16,504 bases of DNA from Burkholderiaceae bacterium. Lineage in GTDB: Bacteria; Pseudomonadota; Gammaproteobacteria; Burkholderiales; Burkholderiaceae_C. The position numbers were made by a program, and so were the translations under genes. Positions 7,719-15,911 of this stretch are shown here, in pieces. Below the pieces are notes generated by a model that saw nothing but the letters and a program-made list of their open reading frames with translations, ran no database searches and had not been told where the DNA came from. Location: assembly GCA_029864165.1 (NCBI GenBank), contig JAOTTZ010000008.1:1-16504 (forward strand). Direction: 5' to 3'. Within the stretch, counting starts at the first letter, position 1, and every line of letters starts with the position of its first letter.

Positions 7719-8000
7719 GGTAACGATTAGTCGCGCGAAGCGGCCAATTCTTTCACGTCCGAAGCGCACTTCGGCAGCAGTGTGGTGTGGATATCCCCCG
7801 GCCGTGAAGTTTGTCACAAGCCCGTTAGCATTTTGAATTGCGACGGGTGGTTAGGCCTTGACGGTCGGTGGTAGGCCGTCAGCGATGATTTCAGCTGCGC
7901 CGATACGCATGAGCATGAAAGTGTTGTGACACCGGTCGCATCGCCAAGCGCAGGCCGGCGACGCCAACAAGGCCGCGCCGGACGTTACTGCGGCAGTCTG

Positions 8001-8294
8001 TCAGCCTTCGTCAGAGGCGCGCATCGCGTCGATGGCACTACCCAGGTCGTCGGACTCCGGGGATGCGTCGAACTCGTTGTCGAAATCGTCTGTATCTGAA
8101 CTGGCTTCCAGTTCGTCGTCACAGTCATCGACCTCCACGGTGGGCGCTGTCCGAGCGATCAAGGGCTTGTCGAGCGGGCGGCAGATGCGTCGCTTGAGCG
8201 TATTCAGGCGTTCAGATTTTTCCATCGCCTGAATGACCGCGGCCGGGTTCATCATGAACGCGAAGGGATCGGAAGCGGGTTGCTGCTGGGTCAT
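8001..8294 (-). CDS. Small acidic-tailed protein of unknown function
   Basis: I do not recognise a described function. The 97-residue product has two parts. The N-terminal half (about 8-48), with DPFAFMMNPAAVIQAMEKSERL followed by LKRRICRPLDKPLI, looks like a conserved amphipathic helix and basic segment. The C-terminal half (about 53-97) is strongly acidic, rich in Asp, Glu and Ser, and probably disordered. There is no signal peptide or membrane segment. Start 8294 is chosen over 8375 because GGAG sits about seven bases upstream and the conserved-looking sequence begins there. The gene is divergent from valS across a 262-bp interval. I believe similar small proteins occur in related Burkholderiales, from memory only. 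In the same frame after the TGA, 49 more codons are open (7851-8000); see findings. Confidence 0.75.
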   Translation of the reverse strand: MTQQQPASDPFAFMMNPAAVIQAMEKSERLNTLKRRICRPLDKPLIARTAPTVEVDDCDDELEASSDTDDFDNEFDASPESDDLGSAIDAMRASDEG

Positions 8295-8490
8295 GACGTT
8301 CTCCAATCGGGGTTGCGTGTCGATGCAAACAACTGTATCCCTGCCATTGGCAGCTGCAAGTGGGCGGAGCCCCAATCAAGCTGTCAGGAAAACTCCTACC
8401 CCATGTAGGGCCCCGCCGCTCGCCGCAGCGGCGACCGAGGTCACCTTGTCAGCGCAAGCGTGGGCGCCCTAAACCGCGCGAGGCGCAACC

Positions 8491-8496
8491 TACAAT
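8491..8496 (+). promoter_or_regulatory. Candidate -10 box for valS
   Basis: TACAAT sits in the context CCTACAATTGC, a strong -10 match 61 bp before the chosen valS start. No convincing -35 is seen 16-18 bp upstream. If it is used, transcription would begin near 8503, just before the earliest in-frame ATG (8512). This supports translation starting at the downstream ATG at 8557. Confidence 0.4.
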
Positions 8497-8556
8497 TGCA
8501 GTGGCTGCGACATGCACCTTCGTTGGCGCATGAGCCGGCGCCCGCTCACCTCACTT

Positions 8557-11376
8557 ATGACCGAACTAGCCAAGTCTTTCGAACCGTCCACGATAGAAGC
8601 ACGCTGGGCGCCGCTGTGGGAGCAAACCGGCCTGTACGCGCCAACGCTGGACGCGGGCAAGCCGTCTTTTTGCATCCAGTTGCCACCGCCCAATGTGACC
8701 GGCACCTTGCACATGGGGCACGCGTTCAACCAGACCATCATGGATGCGTTGACGCGCTATCACCGCATGCGCGGCTTCAACACCCTGTGGTTGCCCGGCA
8801 CCGACCATGCGGGTATTGCCACGCAGATCGTGGTCGAGCGCCAGTTGCAAGAGCAGGGCCGTTCGCGTCACGACTTGGGCCGAGAAGAATTCGTCGCCAA
8901 GGTATGGGAGTGGAAACAACAATCGGGCGACACGATCACGCGCCAGATGCGACGCATGGGCGCCAGTGTGAGCTGGGCACACGAGTACTTCACCATGGAC
9001 GAGAAGCTGTCCAAGGTGGTGACCGAGACCTTCGTTCGTTTGTACGAGGAGGGTTTGATATACCGCGGCAAGCGGCTCGTGAACTGGGACCCGGTGCTCA
9101 AGTCCGCCGTCTCCGACCTCGAAGTGGAAAGCCAAGAGGAAGACGGATTCCTTTGGCACATCAGCTACCCGCTGGCCGACGGCACGGGTGCTGTGGTTGT
9201 TGCAACCACGCGGCCAGAGACCATGCTCGGCGACACGGCCGTGATGGTGCATCCAGCAGACGAGCGCTACAGCTCACTGATAGGCAAGCAAGTCACGCTG
9301 CCGCTGTGCAACCGCCGCATTCCCGTGATCGCCGACGAGTACGTCGACCGCGAGTTTGGCACCGGCGTGGTCAAGGTCACACCCGCGCATGACTTCAACG
9401 ACTACGCGGTGGGTCAGCGTCATAGCCTGCCTATGGTCCAAGTCCTGACGCTCGATGCGCGAATCAACGACAACGCGCCCGAGGCCTACCGCGAGCTGGA
9501 CCGTTTCGACGCACGCAGACAAGTCGTCACCGACCTCGAATCCAAGGGCTATCTCGTCGAAGTCAAACCGCACAAGTTGATGGTGCCGCGCTGCACGCGC
9601 ACCGGCCAGATCGTCGAGCCAATGTTGACCGACCAGTGGTTCGTCGCGACCACCAGGCCCGGGGCCGACGGCAAGAGCATTGCGCAAAAAGCGATTGAGG
9701 TCGTCGAGCGCGGCGAGGTTAACTTCGTACCCGACCAGTGGGTCAATACCTACAACCAGTGGATGAACAACATTACCGACTGGTGCATCTCGCGCCAGTT
9801 GTGGTGGGGGCACCAAATTCCAGCCTGGTACGGCACCGGTGGTGAGCTTTTTGTCGCTCGCAGTGAAGAAGACGCGCACGCGTTGGCTCAAGCCTCCGGC
9901 TATGGCGGTGCACTCACCCGCGACGAAGACGTGCTCGACACTTGGTACTCCTCGGCCCTGGTGCCCTTCTCGACCCTGGGCTGGCCTGCGCAAACGAAAG
10001 AGCTCGCGCTATTCCTACCGTCGTCTGTCTTGGTCACGGGATTCGACATCATCTTCTTCTGGGTCGCCAGGATGATCATGATGACGACCCACTTCACCGG
10101 CCAGGTGCCCTTTCACCACGTCTATATCCACGGCCTGGTGCGCGACTCGCACGGCCGCAAGATGAGCAAGAGCGAGGGCAATGTGCTGGACCCGGTGGAC
10201 TTGATCGACGGCATCGCACTGGATCCTTTGCTCGACAAGCGCTGCACCGGCCTGCGCAAACCGGAGACAGCGAACCGCGTGCGCAGGGATACCGAAAAAG
10301 AGTTCCCGGACGGCATACCGGGCTTCGGCGCCGACGCGCTGCGCTTTACCTTTGCCTCGTTGGCGAGCCTGGGCCGCAACATCAACTTCGACGCCAAACG
10401 TTGCGAGGGTTACCGCAACTTTTGCAACAAACTCTGGAACGCCACGCGTTTCGTGTTGATGAACTGCCAGGAGCACGACTGCGGACTCGGCGAGCCTGCT
10501 GACGGCTATTTGAGCTTTAGTGCCGCCGACCGCTGGATTGTCGGCGAGCTGCAACGCGTCGAAGCCGCGGTTGAAAAAGGTTTTGCCGAATATCGGCTAG
10601 ACAACGTGGCGACTGCCATTTATTCGTTCGTATGGGACGAGTATTGCGATTGGTACCTAGAAATCGCCAAGACGCAGTTGCACACGGGCGGCCAAGCGCA
10701 ACAAAGAGCCACTCGGCGCACCCTGCTGCGCGTTCTGGAGGCGGTGCTGCGTTTGTTGCACCCCATTACGCCGTTCATCACCGCCGAGTTGTGGGAAACG
10801 GTAGCGGTGGTATCGGGCCGAAAAGCGGAGGCATCGAAAGACGCCATCGTGCTGGCCGCGTACCCCAGCGCTGAAATGGAGCGGGTGGACGAACAAGCCG
10901 ACGCCTGGATCGCCCGCCTCAAGGGCGTCGTTGGTGTATGCCGCAGCCTGCGCAGCGAAATGATGCTCTCACCGGCTGCACGCGTGCCGCTTTTCGTGTT
11001 GGGCGATGCTGAATTCTTTGAACCAGCGGCTCCACTGCTCAAAGCGTTGGCCAAGCTGTCAGAGCTGACACTGTTCACCGACGAAGTTGCCTACAACACT
11101 GCCACACACAGCTCGCCGGTCGCTGTGCATGGTGGTGCGCGATTGTCGCTTCACATCGAGATCGACGTGAACGCAGAACGAGAGCGATTAGCCAAGGAGA
11201 TAGCGCGCCTGCAAGGCGAAGTCGCCAAGGCGAGCGCAAAACTGGCCAATGAGCGCTTCGTAGCGCGCGCGCCCGCCGCCGTGGTGGCGCAAGAAACGCA
11301 GCGCATGGCCGAATTCTCGGCATCGCTGGCTCGGCTGCAAGACCAATCGGCTCGTCTAGGCCGGGCCGATGCGTAA
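8557..11376 (+). CDS. valS: Valyl-tRNA synthetase
   Basis: Class Ia aminoacyl-tRNA synthetase that charges tRNA-Val and edits mis-activated threonine. The 939-residue protein is full length. Domains in order: catalytic Rossmann fold with [13 protein letters not shown] (43-55, HIGH box); an inserted CP1 editing domain around residues 190-340 including [16 protein letters not shown]; the second catalytic half with the tryptophan-rich [23 protein letters not shown] (535-539); a helical anticodon-binding domain with the [12 protein letters not shown] segment; and a C-terminal charged coiled-coil arm of about 65 residues. The 60-residue stretch after KMSKS, including [15 protein letters not shown], is as I remember it in betaproteobacterial ValS. 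ATG 8557 is preferred to 8512 because [10 protein letters not shown] is the usual N-terminus. No Shine-Dalgarno is visible at either. Confidence 0.98.
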   Translation: MTELAKSFEPSTIEARWAPLWEQTGLYAPTLDAGKPSFCIQLPPPNVTGTLHMGHAFNQTIMDALTRYHRMRGFNTLWLPGTDHAGIATQIVVERQLQEQGRSRHDLGREEFVAKVWEWKQQSGDTITRQMRRMGASVSWAHEYFTMDEKLSKVVTETFVRLYEEGLIYRGKRLVNWDPVLKSAVSDLEVESQEEDGFLWHISYPLADGTGAVVVATTRPETMLGDTAVMVHPADERYSSLIGKQVTLPLCNRRIPVIADEYVDREFGTGVVKVTPAHDFNDYAVGQRHSLPMVQVLTLDARINDNAPEAYRELDRFDARRQVVTDLESKGYLVEVKPHKLMVPRCTRTGQIVEPMLTDQWFVATTRPGADGKSIAQKAIEVVERGEVNFVPDQWVNTYNQWMNNITDWCISRQLWWGHQIPAWYGTGGELFVARSEEDAHALAQASGYGGALTRDEDVLDTWYSSALVPFSTLGWPAQTKELALFLPSSVLVTGFDIIFFWVARMIMMTTHFTGQVPFHHVYIHGLVRDSHGRKMSKSEGNVLDPVDLIDGIALDPLLDKRCTGLRKPETANRVRRDTEKEFPDGIPGFGADALRFTFASLASLGRNINFDAKRCEGYRNFCNKLWNATRFVLMNCQEHDCGLGEPADGYLSFSAADRWIVGELQRVEAAVEKGFAEYRLDNVATAIYSFVWDEYCDWYLEIAKTQLHTGGQAQQRATRRTLLRVLEAVLRLLHPITPFITAELWETVAVVSGRKAEASKDAIVLAAYPSAEMERVDEQADAWIARLKGVVGVCRSLRSEMMLSPAARVPLFVLGDAEFFEPAAPLLKALAKLSELTLFTDEVAYNTATHSSPVAVHGGARLSLHIEIDVNAERERLAKEIARLQGEVAKASAKLANERFVARAPAAVVAQETQRMAEFSASLARLQDQSARLGRADA

Positions 11377-11477
11377 TACGTCACGCTGCGTGCAATGATG
11401 TGCCGCTGAGCGAGCCGATCCCGAAACACTTGACACTACACTAAGCCCCTTTGCTGTCAATTCCAGAGCGAGTAAAG

Positions 11478-12362
11478 ATGCTGGTCAACAAAGCGATTTT
11501 CCCCGTGGCCGGCCTCGGTACCCGGTTTCTCCCCGCCACCAAGGCGCAACCCAAAGAAATGCTGCCAGTGGTGGACGAACCACTGATTCAATACGCTGTC
11601 GCTGAGGCCTATGCGGCGGGGATGCGCGAAATGATCTTTGTCACGGGTCGTCACAAACGGCCCATTGAAGATCACTTCGACATGACCTTGGAGCTCGAAG
11701 TCGCGCTTGAGCAGGCCGGCAAGGACGATCTGCTCAAAGTAGTGCGCAGTGTCAAACCTGACGATATGGAATGCATCTATGTTCGCCAACCCCAGGCCCT
11801 GGGACTTGGCCACGCAGTGCTGTGCGCAAAGCGCCTGGTGGGCAGCCAACCGTTTGCGGTACTGTTGGCCGATGACCTGATGGTGGGCGATCCACCGGTA
11901 CTCAAGCAAATGGTCGATCAGTTCGAGCAGCGACGCGCATCGATCGTTGCAGTGCAGGAAGTTCCTGCAGAGCAAACCAGACGCTACGGTATCGTTGTCG
12001 GCACACCTGTCAGCGACCGCCTGATCGACATGACCGGCATCATCGAAAAACCTGCGCCTGAGGATGCACCATCGCGCTTGGGTGTGGCGGGCCGCTACAT
12101 CCTCACGCCGGGAGTGTTCGACGAAATCGAAAGCCAGCCGCGCGGCGTGGGCGGCGAGATCCAACTCACCGATGGCATCTCTGCACTGCTGCGGCGCGAG
12201 AAAGTTTTCGCCTACCGCTACGAAGGCAAGCGCTACGACTGCGGCAGCAAAGAAGGCTTTCTACAAGCCAATGTGGAACTGGCACTGGCCCACCCGGAAC
12301 TCGGTCCGGGTTTCCGCGAATTCCTGCGTGGCCTAGATATATTCGACCGCGCTAACGACTAA
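11478..12362 (+). CDS. galU: UTP-glucose-1-phosphate uridylyltransferase
   Basis: Makes UDP-glucose from UTP and glucose 1-phosphate, feeding surface polysaccharides, LPS and galactose metabolism; cytoplasmic. The 294-residue product begins with the nucleotidyltransferase loop [20 protein letters not shown] (11-30). It continues with [11 protein letters not shown] (104-113), the metal-binding LADDL (130-134), IEKP (189-192) and [12 protein letters not shown] (223-234), all typical GalU. ATG 11478 is chosen over the in-frame ATG at 11451 because it directly precedes the conserved N-terminus and has a GAG/AAAG purine tract upstream. It is 101 bp downstream of valS on the same strand. Its TAA shares four bases (CTAA, 12359-12362) with the tusA stop on the other strand. 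Confidence 0.96.
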   Translation: MLVNKAIFPVAGLGTRFLPATKAQPKEMLPVVDEPLIQYAVAEAYAAGMREMIFVTGRHKRPIEDHFDMTLELEVALEQAGKDDLLKVVRSVKPDDMECIYVRQPQALGLGHAVLCAKRLVGSQPFAVLLADDLMVGDPPVLKQMVDQFEQRRASIVAVQEVPAEQTRRYGIVVGTPVSDRLIDMTGIIEKPAPEDAPSRLGVAGRYILTPGVFDEIESQPRGVGGEIQLTDGISALLRREKVFAYRYEGKRYDCGSKEGFLQANVELALAHPELGPGFREFLRGLDIFDRAND

Positions 12363-12586
12363 CGCCGCCGCAAAAAGTGCACGAACTTGTCGCCAATCGT
12401 GCTTTGCTCTATCAGTTCGTTACCAGTTTGGCGGGCAAAGGCCTGAAAGTCGCGCGTTGAACCAGGATCGGTCGCCACGACTTTGAGCACCTCGCCGCTG
12501 CGCATGTCGGCCAATGCTTTCTTGGCTTTGAGTAACGGCAACGGGCAGTTGAGTCCGCAAGTGTCGAGTTCTTTGTTGGCGTCCAT
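12359..12586 (-). CDS. tusA: TusA-family sulfurtransferase
   Basis: Small cytoplasmic sulfur carrier of the TusA/SirA fold, 75 residues. Such proteins carry a persulfide on a conserved cysteine and pass it on for tRNA thiolation or other sulfur transfers. The sequence shows [18 protein letters not shown] with the hallmark CPLP (14-17; active Cys14), then [19 protein letters not shown] (33-51) and the C-terminal strand FVHFLRR. Length is right for the family. ATG 12586 is chosen because residues upstream in the frame are unrelated to the family. It converges on galU with a 4-bp stop overlap. Which TusA paralogue this is cannot be told from sequence alone; there are no tusBCD genes nearby. Confidence 0.9.
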   Translation of the reverse strand: MDANKELDTCGLNCPLPLLKAKKALADMRSGEVLKVVATDPGSTRDFQAFARQTGNELIEQSTIGDKFVHFLRRR

Positions 12587-12617
12587 AGAGCGATAGTGCG
12601 ACCTTACGAGAGGCGCT

Positions 12618-12623
12618 ATTTTA
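12618..12623 (-). promoter_or_regulatory. Candidate -10 box for tusA
   Basis: On the minus strand TAAAAT lies 31 bp before the tusA ATG, a good -10 match; the -35 region is weak. It falls just downstream of the stop (12645) of the truncated secreted-protein gene, so the breakpoint that removed that gene's 3' part lies about at this promoter's -35 position. Confidence 0.35.
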
Positions 12624-12644
12624 GGCGTCACCCGAACCCGATCA

Positions 12645-13148
12645 TCAGCCGGTGGAAGAGTATGCTGTCGCGCTGAGCTGTATGGTGCCAACATTGATAG
12701 CAGAAAGTCGAGCGCTGTTGCCGCCGAAGGAGACGGTACCAGAGTTGAGAGCGAAGAAGTTACCGCCATTGGCGCTGATCAGTCCCGAAATGACGGCGGT
12801 GTTCGTAACCGACAGGTCGGTGCCCGGAAGGACGTTCAGGGTGGCGTTGCTATTGAGCTGGAAAGTCGTGACAGTGGAGAAGGATGCAACATCGAAGTTG
12901 ACAGTGAAATTCGAAGGTATGGTGACGTTGTAGTGAACACCGTTGCCGTTGATGGGGCCGTTGGGAAATAACAGCCCATCGATATCAGGATTCCAGTTGC
13001 TGCCGTTGGACCAGTTGTTGGTGCCACCAACCCGGTCCCAGACAACGTCGTCGTCCGCATGCGCTGGACGAGGATAGACGGCAACGACGGCCAAGCTGAT
13101 AACCAGCATGGACGGGATCGAGGAGCGAAACGACTTCTTCTGGTTCAT
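12645..13148 (-). CDS. Secreted beta-rich surface protein, N-terminal fragment (probably truncated)
   Basis: The 167-residue product starts with a clear Sec signal peptide (basic MNQKK, hydrophobic core about 12-24, cleavage near AHA at 29-31). WDRVGGTNNWSNGSNWNP follows (37-54), a motif seen at the start of autotransporter-associated or PEP-CTERM beta-strand repeat proteins. Then come Thr/Asn/Ser/Gly-rich short strands such as TTFQLNSNATLNVLPGTDLSVT. Proteins of this sort are normally many hundreds of residues long; here the frame stops after AYSSTG, with no membrane anchor, autotransporter barrel or sorting signal. GGAG lies about seven bases before ATG 13148. It is best read as the 5' remnant of a larger gene, cut off next to the tusA promoter. 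It may still be expressed, but a function is doubtful. Confidence 0.65.
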   Translation of the reverse strand: MNQKKSFRSSIPSMLVISLAVVAVYPRPAHADDDVVWDRVGGTNNWSNGSNWNPDIDGLLFPNGPINGNGVHYNVTIPSNFTVNFDVASFSTVTTFQLNSNATLNVLPGTDLSVTNTAVISGLISANGGNFFALNSGTVSFGGNSARLSAINVGTIQLSATAYSSTG

Positions 13149-13353
13149 GACGAATCTCCGGGATTGCAATGGACTCTGGGACTCTGGAAGAAACCGACAG
13201 GGCGGGCCGCCGATCATCGAGACGGCGCGAGGATTACCGAAAAAATGGCGTTTGATTGCGGGCTCTGCGCTATCTCGATTCGGCCTCAAACGTGCGCGCC
13301 AGAACAGGCATCAAACTACGCACACCTATGGGTAGCGTTAAACCCGGCCATAT

Positions 13354-13923
13354 TTACTGCGGTTGCGCAGCGCTGTCGATGCCGTCGAACAAGTCGCTGA
13401 AAGCGATTCGGCACTCGATACTCCCCAAGACGAGCGCTGTGCCATCGCTCATGTCATGCAGATCCCACAAGCCATCAGCACCGAGGCGGAAGACCTCGAC
13501 GCGGCGACTGTCCGAGTCGATCAGGACGTACTCGCGCAACGCCTCGATTCGACGGTAGAGCGAAAATTTCTGACTTCGGTCGTAGGCCTGCGTTGTTGGC
13601 GACAAAACCTCTACGACCAAGCTAGGCGATCTAAAAATCATGTCGGTGGCAAGGTCTGCATGATCACAGGTAACGAACACATCAGGATAGAGCACGGCGT
13701 CGTTACCGATCTGTACTTTCATCGCTTCACTGAAAACTTGGCAGGGGCTATTGGCAAGATGATTGCCTATGTGGCGCACAAGGTTGGCGACGACACGCCC
13801 ATGCCCACGCCGAGCGCCGACCATGGCGAAGATTTCGCCTCGCCAGTATTCATTGCGATCGGGCTGTTCGTTCTCCCACGCGAGGTACTCAGCTAGCGAC
13901 AATTTCTGAATCGGAAGTCCCAT
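13354..13923 (-). CDS. Uma2-family putative endonuclease (DUF820)
   Basis: The 189-residue product has the PD-(D/E)xK-like pattern of the Uma2 family: an N-terminal LSLAEYLAWENE, YWRGEIFAM (26-34), the helix HGRVVANLVRHIGNHL, YPDVFVTCD (79-87, Asp81), VVEVLSPTT (103-111, Glu105) and YDRSQKFSLYRRI (114-126, Lys119), then a YVLIDSDSRRVEVFR strand. Family length is normal and all core residues are present, so it looks intact. AAGGA is about nine bases before ATG 13923. Uma2 proteins are abundant in cyanobacteria and scattered elsewhere, often beside mobile DNA. Their physiological role is poorly known, and nuclease activity is inferred from the fold. It is divergent from the VapBC pair. Confidence 0.9.
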   Translation of the reverse strand: MGLPIQKLSLAEYLAWENEQPDRNEYWRGEIFAMVGARRGHGRVVANLVRHIGNHLANSPCQVFSEAMKVQIGNDAVLYPDVFVTCDHADLATDMIFRSPSLVVEVLSPTTQAYDRSQKFSLYRRIEALREYVLIDSDSRRVEVFRLGADGLWDLHDMSDGTALVLGSIECRIAFSDLFDGIDSAAQPQ

Positions 13924-14024
13924 GGTGCGTTGTCCTTACTGGGTTGGCGTAGGTTCAATAGGTCTGATCCGCACGCGAGTGGCAAGTGTAGTGTCTGGCC
14001 TATGTAAGTTTGCATTGAAACAAA

Positions 14025-14075
14025 TTGCCCGTCGCGCAGTAGAACGTTCATACAACATTGATATCGTACACATCA
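14025..14075 (+). promoter_or_regulatory. Candidate promoter/operator of the toxin-antitoxin operon
   Basis: A perfect 8-bp palindrome GAACGTTC (14042-14049) lies 26 bp before the antitoxin start. An imperfect palindrome, TGAT...ATCA around GTAC (14059-14075), touches the ATG. TTGCCC (14025-14030) and TCATAC (14048-14053), 17 bp apart, could act as a weak promoter. VapBC-type operons are usually repressed by the toxin-antitoxin complex binding such palindromes, so these are reasonable operator candidates. No Shine-Dalgarno is seen before vapB. This is inference from symmetry only. Confidence 0.3.
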
Positions 14076-14272
14076 TGCGAACCAACATTGTGATTGACGA
14101 CAAACTCATGCGCGACACTCTGCGTGCAACCGGGCTCAGGAGCAAGCGCGAAGCAGTAGAACTTGGGCTACGCACCTTGCTTCAGCTAAAGAAGCAAGCA
14201 GAGATTCGGCGGTTGAGAGGTAAGTTGTCGTGGCAAGGCGACCTTGACGCCATGAGGCGAGATCATCAGTGA
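14075..14272 (+). CDS. vapB: VapB-type antitoxin
   Basis: The 65-residue product begins with a ribbon-helix-helix-like segment: MRTNIVIDDKLM strand, then ATGLRSKREAVELGLRTLLQ helices (about 17-38). It ends with a basic helix RRLRGKLSWQGDLDAMRRDH, a layout typical of VapB antitoxins (the DUF2191-like group) that bind DNA with the N-terminus and the PIN toxin with the C-terminus. ATG 14075 is chosen because the RHH strand begins right there; the frame is open much further upstream without family features. The stop overlaps the toxin start as GTGA, so the pair is translationally coupled, antitoxin first as usual. Confidence 0.88.
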   Translation: MRTNIVIDDKLMRDTLRATGLRSKREAVELGLRTLLQLKKQAEIRRLRGKLSWQGDLDAMRRDHQ

Positions 14273-14661
14273 TTCTTGTGGATTCGAGCGTCTGGATCGA
14301 CTATTTCCGAGGCTCGGCAACCCCGCAGACCAACCGGCTCGACTCTCTGCTCGGAAACGAGCCGCTTGCGATGGGTGACCTGATACTCACCCAGGTACTT
14401 CAAGGGTTTGCGACTGAGCGCGAGTTCAACAACGCACGCAGGCTGCTCGCTGCCCTGGATTTCGTGATCCTGGGTGGCGTCGATGTCGCGCTGGCGGCTG
14501 CTAGGAACTACCGCAAGCTCCGTGCGTTGGGCATCACGGTTCGCAAGACGATAGACACCGTGATTGCGACCCGCTGCATCCTGAGCGGGTACACCCTGCT
14601 TCACAGTGACCGTGACTTCGACATATTCGAGAAGCACCTGGCGCTTCGGTGCATAAATTGA
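14269..14661 (+). CDS. vapC: VapC-type PIN-domain toxin with an active-site Glu-to-Gln change
   Basis: The 130-residue PIN-domain protein is a probable RNase toxin paired with the preceding VapB. It starts at GTG 14269, overlapping the antitoxin stop by four bases. Acidic active-site positions expected of PIN domains: Asp5 in ILVDSSVWIDYF, Asp96 in RKTIDTVIAT, and Asp114/Asp116 in LHSDRDFD. The second expected acid, normally Glu in an xxEVLQGF segment, is Gln42 here (LTQVLQGF, codon CAG). The rest is intact and full length. The substitution could weaken metal binding and make the toxin inactive or attenuated. The frame ends four bases before the stop of convergent cysM. Confidence 0.9.
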   Translation: MILVDSSVWIDYFRGSATPQTNRLDSLLGNEPLAMGDLILTQVLQGFATEREFNNARRLLAALDFVILGGVDVALAAARNYRKLRALGITVRKTIDTVIATRCILSGYTLLHSDRDFDIFEKHLALRCIN

Positions 14662-14665
14662 CGAT

Positions 14666-15568
14666 CTATGCCGGAAACACCCCTGTCGAAAGGTAGCGGT
14701 CGCCCCGATCGCAAACGATGAACACGATGACGGCATGGTCCACCTGCTGGGCGATTTGCAGCGCTACCCAACAGGCTCCACCCGAAGAGATGCCGGCAAA
14801 AATGCCTTCTTCGCGCGCCATGCGCTGCGCCATCTTTTCAGCGTCGGGCTGGCTCACGTAGACTATCTCGTCGACGCCGCTCGGGTCGTAGATCTTTGGC
14901 AGGTATTCCGGCGACCACTTGCGTATGCCTGGAATGCGCGATCCTTCCGACGGTTGCGCGCCGACGATACGCACGGTCTTGTTCTTGGACTTCAGGTAGC
15001 GCGACACGCCGGTGATGGTTCCGGTGGTACCCATGGCGCTCACAAAATGTGTGATGCGCCCATCAGTATCCTGCCAGATCTCAGGGCCCGTGGTCTCGAA
15101 GTGCGCGCGCGAGTTGTCCTCGTTGGCGAATTGATCGAGTACATGGCCTTTGCCATCACGCTGCATTTGCAGCGCTAAGTCGCGCGCATGCTCCATACCG
15201 CCCGACTTGGGCGTGAGAATCAACTCAGCGCCGAAGGCCTTCATCGTTTGCACACGTTCTACACTCAGATCCTCGGGCATGATCAGCAGCATGCGGTAGC
15301 CGCGAACAGCGGCGGCCATGGCCAGGGCGATACCGGTGTTGCCCGAAGTCGCCTCGATCAGGGTATCCCCGGGCTTGATGTCACCGCGCTCTTCGGCACA
15401 GCGGATCATGCTGATGGCGGGTCTATCCTTGACCGAGCCGGCCGGGTTGTTGCCTTCGAGCTTGCCCAAAAGCACATTGCCGCGCGCCAAGTTGTCAGCA
15501 CCGGGCACCCGCACCAAACGCACCAGCGGAGTATTGCCAATCGCAGCTTCCAGCGTCTTGAAAATCAT
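14666..15568 (-). CDS. cysM: Cysteine synthase B (O-acetylserine sulfhydrylase)
   Basis: PLP enzyme making cysteine from O-acetylserine and sulfide or thiosulfate in the cytoplasm. The 300-residue protein has NNPAGSVKDRPA with PLP-binding Lys47, TSGNTG (74-79) for substrate binding, GTTGT (180-184) holding the PLP phosphate, GAQPSEGS and GISSGGA. The CysM rather than CysK assignment rests on length near 300 and on the IRKWSPEYLPKIYDPSGVD and CDRGDRYLSTGVF segments. ATG 15568 (MIFKTLEAAIGNTPLV) has GGAG six bases upstream; frames further upstream run into antisense of the tRNA. It converges on vapC with only 4 bp between stops. Confidence 0.96.
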   Translation of the reverse strand: MIFKTLEAAIGNTPLVRLVRVPGADNLARGNVLLGKLEGNNPAGSVKDRPAISMIRCAEERGDIKPGDTLIEATSGNTGIALAMAAAVRGYRMLLIMPEDLSVERVQTMKAFGAELILTPKSGGMEHARDLALQMQRDGKGHVLDQFANEDNSRAHFETTGPEIWQDTDGRITHFVSAMGTTGTITGVSRYLKSKNKTVRIVGAQPSEGSRIPGIRKWSPEYLPKIYDPSGVDEIVYVSQPDAEKMAQRMAREEGIFAGISSGGACWVALQIAQQVDHAVIVFIVCDRGDRYLSTGVFPA

Positions 15569-15642
15569 GATGTTCTCCAGCGCGTATTGTGTCAGGCGTG
15601 CATGACATAATTGCCCAGGGCCAGGAGCCCGCCCAACACCCT

Positions 15643-15727
15643 GCCTCGGTGGCGGAATTGGTAGACGCGCGGGACTCAAAATCCCGTTCCGCAAGGAGTG
15701 TCGGTTCGATTCCGACTCGAGGCACCA
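15643..15727 (+). tRNA. tRNA-Leu (anticodon CAA)
   Basis: An 85-base class II tRNA with encoded CCA. The acceptor arm GCCTCGG pairs with TCGAGGC (one G-T pair), followed by discriminator A and CCA. The D-arm region TGGCGGAATTGGTAGACGC is typical of leucine tRNAs. The anticodon stem CGGGA/TCCCG holds the loop CTCAAAA, giving anticodon CAA, which reads UUG. A long variable arm follows, and the T-arm contains GGTTCGATTCC. It stands alone between divergent cysM and the rhomboid gene. Confidence 0.97.
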
Positions 15728-15762
15728 CGAACACCCTGCTCAACTGCTGCGCGACACGATCT

Positions 15763-15878
15763 GCGTCCTGCGGTGCTCGCCGTACAGGTCGTACGGCTCC
15801 GCTCCTTCAACGCACCTAGCGCCATTTGCGACGGAGATCAAGGCATTCGTGAACAATAGGCCACGACCCGCAGGACGC
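15763..15878. repeat. Inverted repeat region between tRNA-Leu and the rhomboid gene
   Basis: GCGTCCTGCGG (15763-15773) and its exact reverse complement CCGCAGGACGC (15868-15878) bracket about 94 bp. Inside lies a perfect small hairpin CCGTAC/GTACGG with a five-base loop (15780-15796). There is no T-run, so it is not a normal terminator. It may be a relic of a small repeat element or of material inserted beside the tRNA. No copy of the tRNA 3' end (attachment-site duplicate) was seen in the remaining bases. Confidence 0.4.
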
Positions 15879-15911
15879 TTCGCCACCTAGAAACTGAAGG
15901 AACTCTCGCGC

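Noticed and set aside
7759..7774. Perfect CCGAAG/CTTCGG hairpin upstream of msrB
   Set aside because: A 6-bp stem with a 4-base loop is expected by chance in GC-rich DNA; no T-run or regulatory context supports it.
8460..9392. 310-codon plus-strand ORF inside valS
   Set aside because: Alternative frame of valS with Arg/His/Pro-rich composition and no family motifs; GC-driven shadow.
11430..11443. TTGACA followed by TACACT before galU as a promoter
   Set aside because: TTGACA lacks a -10 at the right spacing and TACACT lacks a -35; each half may be real but the pair does not form a promoter.
13249..13292. CGTTTGA/TCAAACG inverted repeat upstream of the secreted-protein fragment
   Set aside because: Only 7 bp per arm with a 30-bp loop; no further symmetry or repeat copies in the window.
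15495..15743. Minus-strand ORF containing PRVGIEPTLLAERDFESRA
   Set aside because: This is the antisense translation of tRNA-Leu, a well-known source of spurious protein annotations.
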